From positions 15,553,719-15,617,718 of the forward strand of contig NC_091938.1 in NCBI RefSeq assembly GCF_041260155.1: DNA of 64,000 bases. Direction: 5' to 3'. A model generated the notes under the pieces. The model searched no databases, was not told the DNA's origin, and saw nothing but the letters and a program-made list of their open reading frames with translations. Within the stretch, counting starts at the first letter, position 1, and every line of letters begins with the position of its first letter. Source of the DNA: Ptychodera flava (lineage: Eukaryota > Hemichordata > Enteropneusta > Ptychoderidae). The translations under genes and the position numbers were made by a program. This document shows, piece after piece, positions 21,870 through 32,540 of this stretch.

Positions 21870-24800
21870 AATTATATATATATTTATATATATAAGGAGA
21901 AGGAGGGAGACATCCATCTCGAGGTGTCTTCGGGGGAATTATTCTCGCTAGGCAATGCTCGAGGAACACGAAAACTTGAGCTGGACTATTTTGGGAAGGC
22001 GTACTCAAACTGACCAAGATATACAGTTGACGTGAACTTTGTCTATAACGATGAGACACTGGAAGTCTCTTGCTTTGCTACCCACTTGAAAACTAAAGTG
22101 AACTACTCTAACTACAGGAGTGATCCTCGATCTTCACGCCAGTCTTTTGCTTAAATTCTCTCCTATTTATCCAGTTTTGTGAATGTTTTAGCAAGGAGAT
22201 GGGGAATAATTAAAATTCCGATAATTAGCTTCTGGTCGTGGGAACGCATCATATCGGGGCGTTAGTCCATCATGCTGGTATGCATCTTAGCGGGTTAGGT
22301 GTCAAGATGATGTTAAGTAAGGGAAATGTGTGAATCTGAAGAATTTTCCCGCGTCATATGTCGAAATAGGAGAAGTAATGAGAATGGAATCATACCGGCA
22401 CGAGAGAAATGATCGAGATATGACAGTATCATATCGCCCGACCCATCGTCAACTAGCGCTTCTCTCACATGGCAGGCGGCCTGTAGATGCTGCAAGTGTT
22501 AATGTTTACTAGACAATGGTCGTTTGCCATTGCGGCATTGTCAAAAAAGCCTCAGAGATATAATAGGACAAAAATGAATGAATTTTTAGAGAAACGTATG
22601 CCTATATCCTCATGGTGATACTAGTAATATATATCTGAACCGCCTCGGTGAAACAGAAAAGACCCGTCAAGTTTACACTACGATGAAAAGTGAAAATATT
22701 TTATTTCATTTTAATTTTTTGAAAGACTCCTATGCTTGTTATCGTCAACGTTAATATGAAAAAATAATCTTTGTTTTTAATTTCTGAACTAAAGTGTTTC
22801 ATTAAGTCCTTTCTTTTGCGCGTTTGACCTGACTCTTCGTCCTAAAATTAGTTTCAGCGTACAACCAGAAGCCGTTGAGCATGTAAGTTAACGAGATATC
22901 ACAATGAATGGAAGTGTACAGCAAGCAACTGCTGTCTTCTGACGAACCTGTTGCTTAAACAAAGCACGACTCATTAGATCCAGTTCCACCATGTCAAGCC
23001 ACGTGAGTTGTATTAATTAGAAACTAATATTGTTGTTCGTAAAAACATACCAATATTTTCAAGCTTCAGCTCTATTTTTCGCAGACACTCCTGTGCGGAT
23101 ATTATGCTCTATGGAGAGGCAAGATCGGCGGTTCGTTTAGTCAGCGTTTTACATCTACAGTGCAATTGTCACTCATAAAACAAATAAATTAAGCTTATGT
23201 ATAGGCCAGTGTCTACACTGAACAGCGTAACAACCGACACATCTTTGTTCTTGCACCGTTACCGCAACCGAAACTCACCGGGCCGAAAACGTCATCGTGA
23301 CCTGAGCGCGACATGTCTCACTTTAAACTTGATCCCCAAAACTATTGGTGTGCAAGAAAGATGGTGGCACCATTGTACACAACTTAACAAATACATTATA
23401 TTGTCACGTAGCGTGGTTGTGATATAGCTATTGTCGGGGTACGTGCACTCTGTGGCTGAGAGCGGCAGGCAGAAGACACGGCAACGGGTACACAAAATAT
23501 ACTTTAAGTCGTAGCACTTTATTCAGCTGAGTAACGTAAGGTTACACGGTAAAACTTCTATGTTTCACACTAGTCTAGTACTTAGGCGTCTGTCTCGGTC
23601 AACGTCGTCTCGAGCGTCGCAACAGGTTCTGAACGGCTTCTACAGGTTCTCCAAAGACGTGGTCCACCACAGTCAAACAGACTGGGCTTCTCACTAAAGT
23701 CGGTACGTCAAAGTCTCAGAGCGTCTACATCTCTGTACAGGAATGCGTCAAGACGTGAAGTGAAGTGAAGTGAAGTGTCTCTCTGTCTAGAATGTGTAAA
23801 AAACGTCTCTAAATCTGCATATTGTCATGCCTTTGGTATGCATCTATAATTAACTAAAGAATTAACTAAAGACAGTCGGCATACGTGCAAAGGACAGGAA
23901 GGTCGCTGTCATCAGTACATCTGTCAACATAACGCAGGAGGTCCTGCTTAAGCGTCCGGTCGGTGTTAATGACTTAAGCTGTTGTTAAAACAATACGTTC
24001 ACTAAAGACGGATGAACGGTTACATCAAAGGTCACGAAAATAAACGAGGGAATCGTTCTCACGATGCACCACGTGCAGAAGGGTTACTATAGGTCAATGT
24101 CGGTCATTCATTGTCAGTCATACAAACTAAATTCAAGTCATAAAATATCATATAATATTAACTATCGAGTGGCTACGTCACACCTCCCAACCAAGATCGA
24201 AAGGCGTCCTCGCTCGATCTATAAATCAAAAATTAACAAAACATAAAACAAAACAAATTCAACAAAGTCCAAAATCATAAAAATACAACAGAAAGTAATC
24301 AATGAATACACGTGTTACAAAACACTGTGTACTAGAGTTCACTGAAGTTGCAATCATTTCTCAGAGTTCGTAAGAGTTCGATGTATATTCGCTTTCAAGT
24401 TCAATGTTGTCAATACTCTCAAATGATGATTCAAATTCAATATCACAGAGTCTGTTCGTAAACAATAACTACAGAGTCATTGATGATGGTTTCAGTGTCA
24501 TCATCGCTCATACGTACGCGGATTACATTCGCTTCTAACAGTTCACTGGCAAGCAAGTACTTACATAATACAGGAGTTGCATTGTCAAGTGGGTTAATTC
24601 TCGTATTGTCACCACAATATTACACATGTCCGTTTTCTTTTATCTTCGTCAATGTCCGTAAAAACGTCGTATCTCCTCGGCATTACAAATTACCTTCGGG
24701 TCAACGCCTCCTGTGGCCGGTTGACAGTAATAAGCCTCTGCCGGAACCTCGGTCTTCGTCCACTACAGACCGGAACGTGGGCTGATGATCGTCTCCGCGC

Positions 24801-27800
24801 GCTGGAATCATCACCCGGTTACTACTGCTACTGTCGTCTACTGCTACACGCGCCATAGTCGTCGTCGTCGTCGTCGGTAACAATGTCAATTACATCAACA
24901 GTTCCATAACAGGTTCACATTTACATCTCTTCGTAATAAGCACAAGTTCTCAGATCGTTCAATGTCCGTATTTCTGCTGCCATGAAATCATATCAGTCGT
25001 CCATTCCATCTTTTCAATGTTCTTCATCAAAAGATTCCATTCATTACAAAAGTTCAATCTGATCTCTGTCTTCGGGAATAACACATAACAAACGGTAGAA
25101 CAGCGAACAGCATACATACCGATGAAGCTATAACGGCGAAGGCTTCTGGCTTGAGTCGATCCCTTCCGCTGCTAACCAAATATGTCACGTAGCGTGGTTG
25201 TGATGTGGCTATCGTCGGGTACGTACACTGTGAACGGTGGGCAGTAGACACGGCGACGGGTACACAAATATACTCTAAGTCGTAGCACTTTATTCAGCTG
25301 AGTAACATAAAGTTACACGGTAAAACTTCTATGTCTCACACTAGTCTAGTACTTAGGCGTCTGTCTCGGTCAACGTCGTCTCGAGCGTCGCAACAGGTTC
25401 TGAACGGCTTCTACAGGTTCTACAGCTTCTACAGGTTCTCCCAAGACGTGGTCCACCACAGTCAAACAGACTGGGCTTCTCACTTAGGTCAGTACGTCAA
25501 AGTCTCAGAGCGTCTACATCTCTGTACAGGAATGCGTCAATACGTGAAGTGAAGTGAAGAAGTGTCTCTCTGTCTAGAATGTGTACAACTTAAATCGTCT
25601 CTAAATCTGCATATTGTCATGCCGTTGGTATGCATCAATAATTAACTAAAGAATTAACTAAAGACAGTCGGCATACGTGCAAAGGACAGGAAGGTCGCTG
25701 TCATTAGTACATCTGTCAACATAACGCAAGCGTCCGGTCGCTGTTAATGACTTAAGCTGTTGTTAAAACAATACGTTCACTAAAGACGGATGAACGGTTA
25801 CATCAAAGGTCACGAAAATAAACAAGGGAATCGTTCTCACGATGCACCACGTGCAGACGGGTTACTATAGGTCACTGTCGGTCATTCATTTGTCAGTCAT
25901 ACAAACTAAATTCAAGTCATAAAATATCATATAGTATTAACTATCGAGTGGCTACGTCACAATATAAATCACGGTCGACAATACATGTTAGTGTAAGAGT
26001 AAATGCCACACTGTAGTAATGGCTTTTGTCCAAGCAAATGTTTGACAGTCTAGCCAATTGAGATACTATGACGAATACCAATATGCCCGCTTGTGTACAT
26101 CGGTCGCAAATATGCAAAAAATAATTGAGTGTAGAGTCCGGAACTCCATCCTGATTTACTAATAGTACTATTTCGTCTTTTGCGGTAAATTAAAAGTGGA
26201 CGATTCGGCACTATGCCACTTCGGAACAAAATGTTTCTGTCCCTATTTCCAAATGACATAAAATTGTGTATATGTACTTAAACCCATATTTTAAAGAAAT
26301 TTCAGTGTACATTTTACAGGTCCTGAAGCTCGGAGTCTGTTATTGGCTGGGCCTCTGCCTCAGTGACAAGCACAAAGAGTCGTCTTATTAGTGCTGCTTG
26401 TTTGGTCACGTGAGACGCAGTGATCAGCGAAAGTCTGTTAACACATTCTGCAAGAGTCACAGATATAACCGGGAAAAAATGATCCCCAAATTCATTCAAT
26501 ATAATCCCTATATATGTGTATTTATGAACGTAATTCAAAATAGCTTTGCCCAATGGATTTGAAATGCATGGGTGCTTACTCCGTGCAGATGCTTCTTTAC
26601 GAATTTCAAAATAAACAACTCCATAGACAAATTCATCCACAACAAGTCTCTATTCAGAGTACCAATCGTTCGCGTGATCGAGTATAGACTGCATGTCCAA
26701 TGCAATACAATCACCAATTGTAGTTTGATGGAAGCGTATGCCAAACTGAGCCTCGAATCTTGATCAAGGTCTCTGACCTAAACAAATATCGTTATCCAGA
26801 ATCTCCGTAGTTTTTGTAAAAAAAACCAAACTTACCAAACCTAGGGAATACCCCTAAACTTACCAAAACTAGGGAGCAGTTCTAGATAAATATCACCAGA
26901 GTCAATCGGTTTTGAGGATTGTGTATCACTTATCACTTCTTCGAGTTTCCCCTGAATAACGATTTTTTCCTGTTTTCTAGAGAACGTGCCTGAATGGAGG
27001 ACAAATCCGGAAGATGTGACAGCAACTGCAGGCGATCCAGTACGTCTAGTATGTAGTTTCACACCTTTAGCCGACGATGACCCCAAACCGAGGTGGCTTC
27101 ACTTCAGTGTCACGATATCTAAGGGCGACACAGTGTATAGTCCACGTTTTGAGTTATCTGAGAACGTTTCAGCCGGAAACTATAGTCTGCTAATAAGAAA
27201 CGTGACGCTAGAAGATGAAGGGACGTGGAAATGCAGCCATATCCTAGCCCGACCACAAACACGGAGTGCCTACCTAACGGTGAAAGGTAATGTTGCTGTT
27301 GGAATGTTTGATACTGCATCCTTAGCGACTATCTCTGAGAATCTTTGGTTTGCGTAAAATGTTAGAATTAGTTTCTTTTCTCGCCAGCCAAAAATCTGCA
27401 TTCATAGCCGCTGAATGGAGGGAAAATATTGACACTATATAAAATGTGTGTTATTCGAAATCTTGTCAATGAGGTAGCAATAGAGAAAGAATGTAAATTG
27501 ATTGCATATTTTCTTTGAACTTTAACATTTCCTGCACGATAAAATGTTTGCTGTTTGAATCAGAGTTTTCCCGTGTAATGGGACTATTAGTATCCTTGTT
27601 CAACATGACGTTAAAAGAATCATCGAATTTTGCTTCGTTTTTCACATTACTGATGTTTTTTGCAACATGAATACATGACATCGGTTTCCTTTCCGTCCTT
27701 AACACTGTATTTAAGTTGACGTGGGACACACATTATTAGAAGCATGCAGTTTGTATCGCTTAATGGTCTCGGTGCAAAGGACATCCGTTTCTAAAGTGTG

Positions 27801-28083
27801 TATCTTTCTTCTGTCAAACGACAATCCAAGTTTAACGTAGTCTCATCGTATTTCAGATGCGAAGGGGGAAGATTCCAACGGCTCTGAGACTGCATCTTCG
27901 ACAATGAAAACCATCGTCACTTCAGATATGAAGGGAGGAGAATCAAGCGCTCATCTGATGGCATCTCCGAATATGAAAATCGTCGTCTTCAGCATTCTGT
28001 TTAGCTTAGCGATTCCACTACTACTTGCTTCACTAATGAGAAGTGTCTTCACCAATGTCACAGCATATGACCTTCATGAATAA
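20819..28083 (+). CDS. Ig gene A: signal peptide, one Ig domain, transmembrane segment (3 exons)
   Basis: Reconstructed from three exons: 20819-20882, 26981-27286 and 27857-28083, with GT-AG introns all in phase 1. The predicted protein has 198 residues. Residues 1-21 are a hydrophobic signal peptide (MSRFVYIFLCLSI..FA). An Ig domain follows with Cys in VRLVC and WKCSH, Trp in PRWLHF, and the motif DEGTWKC. A Ser/Thr-rich stalk, a transmembrane segment (IVVFSILFSLAIPLLLASL) and a tail of about 15 residues complete it. It should be a type I surface protein. The Ig fold resembles the first domain of nephrin/Kirrel-type proteins in general layout, but I cannot assign it. No ITIM is visible in the tail; a YDLH sequence is not a canonical motif. 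It lies tail to tail with gene B. Intron 1 (6.1 kb) has absorbed TA arrays and an LTR element. Confidence 0.82.
20883..21300. other. Start of gene A intron 1, shared with gene C
   Basis: Fragments of this intron recur in the matching intron of gene C around 51340-51560 in the same sense relative to the gene: GAGAACATTCCTT, AAGAAATATCCCTTTTGACG, AGATCTCGAATTTC-like. The copy is diverged. It supports descent of A, B and C from one gene with its first intron. Confidence 0.55.
21572..21893. repeat. Paired (TA)n arrays around a 145-bp unit
   Basis: (TA)n runs at 21572-21660 and 21805-21893 flank a GC-richer unit of about 145 bp. The unit contains GCGATTCGCCAGAATCGC (a short palindrome), CCTCGGGGAATAGCG and CCCCTCGGGGTAATAGACGG. 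Its abrupt edges against the TA arrays suggest a mobile unit that inserts into, or generates, TA microsatellites. It lies in intron 1 of gene A. Confidence 0.75.
21894..23401. other. Intron 1 of gene A, no feature seen
   Basis: Unique-looking sequence between the TA arrays and the LTR element. Several 60-76-codon frames occur on both strands, without recognisable domains or flanking splice sites of matching phase. Confidence 0.4.
23402..25961 (-). mobile_element. Small LTR retroelement fossil without gag-pol (TRIM/LARD type)
   Basis: Two direct repeats of about 780 bp, 23402-24182 and about 25183-25961, enclose about 1 kb. Read on the minus strand each begins TGTGACGTAGCC and ends ACGTGACA, the usual TG...CA form. 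Next to the 5' LTR (right side) is TTTGGTTAGCAGCGG, a likely primer-binding site. Next to the 3' LTR is a purine-rich TTGGGAGG tract. The element is flanked by ATAT on both sides, a 4-bp target duplication. The interior shows no gag or pol, so it was never self-sufficient and used another element's machinery. The LTRs differ by a few percent and small indels, so it is a fairly young to middle-aged insertion. The exact superfamily (Gypsy or BEL) is not decidable. It lies in intron 1 of gene A, antisense to it. Confidence 0.85.
26300..26780 (-). pseudogene. Unidentified protein-like reading frame with one internal stop
   Basis: A minus-strand frame running from about 26775 to 26314 reads like real protein over about 150 codons (for example FGIRFHQTTIGDCIALDMQ, then VVDEFVYGVVYFEIRKE, then ALIRRLFVLVTEAEAQPI), with a single TAG near 26638-26650. 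No methionine start or splice sites fit well. I do not recognise the family. It lies in intron 1 of gene A in antisense. It may be a fragment of a processed gene copy or of a transposon protein; chance is also possible. Confidence 0.35.
26981..27286 (+). CDS. Gene A exon 2 (Ig domain)
   Basis: Preceded by a pyrimidine tract and TTTTCTAG and followed by AAAG|GTAATG. It has 306 bases, phase 1 at both ends. It starts ENVPEWRTNPEDVTA and ends RSAYLTVKG. It lacks the extra Cys before the (G/S)N-F/V turn that the four B and C domains carry. Confidence 0.88.
27857..28083 (+). CDS. Gene A exon 3 (stalk, transmembrane segment, tail, stop)
   Basis: Acceptor CGTATTTCAG, then DAKGEDSNGSETASS, a Ser/Thr/Met stalk in which a TSDMKGG-like unit echoes the start, a 20-residue hydrophobic segment and a short tail ending TAYDLHE before TAA at 28081-28083. 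Confidence 0.8.
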
Positions 28084-28259
28084 TTACATTGATGACATTA
28101 ATTATAGATCATATTTACACAAATGTAACAGGTAGACAAATCACAGTTGGTACAGCACTTTAAGATCTTTCAGATAATTTAGCCATTTTCGCCTTTTTCC
28201 CTTCTCTAGTCACACCTTCCTATCCTTCTTCCTTTACCATGGTACGTAATTATAAGAAA

Positions 28260-29640
28260 TTTCAGATACAAGCCTTTGTGATGAGTTAAATTCGGAAGGA
28301 TGGGAAGATGTGCTACATTGTAAGGATGTTCAGCTGGCCTGCTCTCATTTCGTCAGTATTTTCCTCGCCATTTGTAACAAGCATGCTCCTTTAATACAAA
28401 GAAAGAATAAGTTTGAGAAGAAACTTGATCAGCCTTGGATTACAAGTGCAATCAAAATGTCGATCAGAAAAAATATAGGCTACTTCAGAAATTGCACGAA
28501 AATAGTTTAACAAGCAAGCATTTATTTATTACAGAAATTATAGGAATATCCTGACGAGTGTTCAAAGAAAGGCCATAAGGCAGTACTGATGCAGATTTAC
28601 TTGCAGAAATAATGGAAACGTGCTACCTGAAAGTTATAAATGATTTAATTAAGAAAGCCATACGTACAAAATGACACTTCCATCAGGCCGTTTGGAAGTT
28701 GATAGTATGGTCAAAACAGAGGTTCATTCAGACATCAATGAAGTTACAGAAGATTTTAATATTTTCTTTGTTCGCTTCGGGGAAAACAAAGCAAGTAAAA
28801 TTTCTCCTCAAAGCAGTGCTACCTTTTAATTTGGCCAGCGAATGGTTTTTTGGACACCAACTTACTAGAAATGAAATTGAGAATTAAATGTCTCAAATGT
28901 TCGCAAAGCAACAGGTTATAGGATAATATTCCCTGTAAACTTGTACAAGCAGCAAACACTTTCATCTCATATCCATGTCATAATTTTAATCTTTTCTTCA
29001 CTACTGGTGAATTTCCAAAACTCTTGAAGGTTGCACTTGTATTGCTTTTGTACAAAGGGAATGTTAATGGCATTGGAACTATAACCTATGGGCCGATTTT
29101 TTGTTCCTTTGAGTAAACTCTTCGAAAAATGTAAATAAATTCATTGTAAATTGTTTATATAAACAAGAACAACATTGGGCATGAGCGTTAAGGAGAAACA
29201 CAGTAGCAAAATCTCTGCTTTAAGTCACATTCAGTGCTTGCTCGACAATAAACATAGTGGGAACATTCGACACTACAACAATGGAACCACGATATCTTAT
29301 CATCTAAATTAGTACATTATGATGTAATTATGATGTAAGAGGGTTACATTTTTTTGTTTAGAAGCTATCTCAAATCAGGAAGCAAGTATGTCAGCCTTGA
29401 CAACATTGAACGGCAGAAGCAGGAGATCAAGCGTGTAGTCCCCAGGGCTCAATACTTGGCACTACACTTTTATTAATTTATATCGATGACATACCAAACT
29501 CCTTTTGTCTTTTTAGATTTTATGCTTTATGCAAATGATTCGAATCTGTTCCATTCTAAACACAATAGTTCAAATACCGTGCTCTTGCTAATGTACATTT
29601 AGATTTTCAGAAGAATTTTATTTGATGTGACAGTATACAA
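28260..29640 (+). mobile_element. Decayed LINE fragment, RT region (CR1/L2/Jockey-like)
   Basis: Pieces of a non-LTR retrotransposon ORF2 are readable in shifting frames. They include a linker with CNKHAPLIQRK and QPWITSAIKMS (28360-28480), then FPKLLKVALVLLLYKG (about 29009-29056), and the RT catalytic area with CSPQGSILG and LLLIYIDDIP (about 29435-29500), then YANDSNLF. The SPQGSILG and Y-I-D-D blocks are typical RT landmarks of this group. Stops and frame changes are frequent, so the copy is old and dead. The endonuclease domain is missing, as expected from 5' truncation. It lies just downstream of gene A and may supply part of its 3' region. Confidence 0.8.
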
Positions 29641-29715
29641 ACGCCCTCTATCATTTTTCTAGTGACCAGGTAACATAGTCTGAATTCCTTTGTTTTCTTT
29701 TGCTTATTTGCGTGA

Positions 29716-29718
<3 letters not shown>

Positions 29719-29784
<66 letters not shown>

Positions 29785-29847
29785 TGTATGTATGTATATA
29801 TATATATTGTGTGTGTGTGTGTGTGTGTGTGTGTACAATATATGTAC

Positions 29848-29889
<42 letters not shown>

Positions 29890-29890
29890 T
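29719..29890. repeat. Compound (TA)n / (GT)n microsatellite
   Basis: (TA)n at 29719-29780, a short TATG run, then (GT)n at 29807-29834 and 29856-29886 separated by ACAATATATGTACTATATAT. All frames across it are low-complexity artefacts. Confidence 0.92.
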
Positions 29891-32367
29891 ATATCTGATT
29901 CAAAGATACATATGTACATATATCTGATTAAAACAACATAGGCAATGATTGACGATAAAACAAACCAAATAATTTAGAAACAATAAAAGGTAACACGATG
30001 GATACAATTTTATTGCTCTGCCAAGAAGAAAGTGTACACGTTTAGAAGGTGAAAAGCAGAAAGTGAACAAACACATTAAAGATACTTTGCCAGGATCTAT
30101 TTCTCAGAAAGTCTAAAAGTAATTGAGATGCCAACTTCGGAACTTCACGATGTAAATTCAAGTTAATCGAAATGCGATTTGAATGAGCCGGCGATTACGT
30201 AAATTACCATCCTATAATCTCTATATATAATACGCCGCGGTACTTCTTCCTGTTTTAACTCTTTTTACTGTACTATAAAACACCTCTTTACATAAAAAAT
30301 GTATGAATCGTTAAAAAAGTATTCCAGTATGAATCGTTCCAAACTTCCAGTACATTAGTTCATATAAATCAAGGCTATGAGTTACTTTGAGTCACTTCTA
30401 CCTTTGGTGTAACCCATGTACGCTAAAATCTTGCTCTGCTCTTACACCCGGATTCTCCACCGTGAATAACAATTCAATGTCTCTCATTAGGAAATACTGC
30501 TAAGCGGCAAGAATATATGAAAAGAGAAAATAAAAGAAATCCATCTAATGCAAATTACCTCGTCACCAAAGGACATCAAATCGCTGTAATATTTTGTTAA
30601 ATCCAGCACCGTTAATTACAGTGTATTCGGTGATGGTATCATCAATATTACCGATATGAGCACCATCCCTACGACGGATAATAATTCAGTAGATTTTCGA
30701 TCAGATTCGGCACCTAGTTACCCTTCGAAGAGATCACAGTCAAAACCAATCGGCCAAATTCAGAAAATCCCAACCCTTAGCCCTAGCAAGTATGTGTTAC
30801 TAGTTTCATTTTACCAAGCAAAAACCTCGGTTTCCAAACCTATACGTAGAATTACTCCGTTCAGCAGATGCTAGCTGTACTCTAAAAGTTGCTTTCCCCA
30901 ATGCCAAAAACATTTCATAGTTTTTCGGTTTCCCTCAATTCCATTTTACATATTATCCTTGCACTTTTTACCAATAAGGACATAAGTGAACTGTTCATCT
31001 GCTGTGTTATGTAGCTGTCTGGCAAAATGTATAGCTAAGTAAATGACAATTTACGGATACCCTTCACTAAGCTTCGAACGTCTGTGCACTCAAAGTTTCA
31101 GGTTTATATGACAATGTTTTTTTGTATGAAAATGTTTGATATTTATGACCTGATCATCAACATAGAAAACCTTTGAAAACATATGTTCCGGTCTTACTAA
31201 TTGCCAACCATGAGGTATTACGATGAGGTCATTATCAATCGATGATAAGAAAACTTTAGACCAATAATCAAGGTCATGTTTACTATAATTTATGGTATCT
31301 ATTACTATAATTTATATATTATTTTAATCATTGCAAAATACATATCAATAGAAAACTTTGTAGACACCGTCATCAGAGTGACAGCGTAATGATTTCAGTA
31401 ATCAGGTAAAGTTGAAAGATTTCCTTGAAAGGCACTTTTACTATGAATACGAAGTGATGCAGTTGATATGTAAGTCTTTGGGATTTCACTCTGTGCACTT
31501 CGATAGATTTCATGAAGAAGAGCTTCAATTCAAGACATCAGCCAGAGAGGGACTAATTTTTTCACACAACAGTGTCTATTTTGACAGACTCGGTGTCAGA
31601 TCTCTAATAGTTTTTGTCAAATAGCTTAAAGTGTAAGTCTTCGGTATTCCAAACTAAAGTATCACGCACATATATGCCTTCACCAAGGCTGACGATTGTT
31701 CAAGATGTCTTTCTCCTGGAAACACAGGAAACACTTAGTTACTACCATGTTGGTAAACTCCTTTTGTTCCAATTTTTTAGAAAGTCTATCGTTTTTTGCC
31801 TTTGCTCTACAACTCTTGGAAACATTCATATACATCGATAGAAAATAGCGCCCTCTTTAGTCATGTTTGGTAATGTTGCACCCAGCTCACCTGTTCATGA
31901 TTACATGACCTTTTACAAGTTTTATAAATGTGCTTCAAATGTGGATTAAGATGTGCAAGTAGTTATTTTTTGCACTTACTAAAATGCCCAAAAACAGTTT
32001 TCCAAAGATATCTTTACATTCAACTTTTGACAGCGCGACCTTTGCTTGAATAATTTGATAAGGATGGGCTTCTTTCGCATGACTGAACAGTAGCTTAAAC
32101 AGAGGCAGTGAAACTTTTTTCTTAACGAGGGCGTCCAAATTTACCCTTTTCGGACATTTCGTGACTTGATAAGTAAAAGGGTTAACATACCGCTGCGATT
32201 TCGACCTGAGTTAACCACATATGTTCAGGCAAAAATTGTTTTTCAAACGTTACATTTTACGACATCATTTTGTAACCTTTTTCACAAACACGATAGTTTT
32301 GATGGTGAAGGCGCCTGTAAGCACTTTGAAAAACAGCCGGTTAACTTTGAGTGCCAACTTGTTACAC
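29891..32367. other. AT-rich intergenic DNA between genes A and B
   Basis: No gene recognised. Near 31878-31945 there is a diverged copy, in the same orientation, of the sequence that encodes the last codons of gene B (shared: CAGCTCACCTG-TCATGATTAC and TCAAATGTGG). This could be a small local duplication or two ends of one repeat family. Frames of 60-108 codons elsewhere lack any domain. Confidence 0.45.
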
Positions 32368-32540
32368 CTAGCTCACCTGCTCATGATTACGTGCCCTCAA
32401 ATGTGGTTGCTCTTGCGGGTTTCGTCTACAATATTTTGCTATGAAAACTATCAATATAACAATGCTACTTATCACTAAAAGAGAAACTATTACAATGACG
32501 ATGGTAGTTGTCTTGTCACTGGATTCTTCTCCCACAACCT
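32368..32540 (-). CDS. Gene B exon 4 (stalk, transmembrane segment, tail)
   Basis: Acceptor TTTTTATTTCAG, then EVVGEESSDKTTT, about 22 hydrophobic residues (IVIVIVSLLVISSIVILIVF), a basic KYCRR stop-transfer signal and about 17 further residues to TAG. The CAG|GTGAGC near the stop may be used as a donor. Confidence 0.82.
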
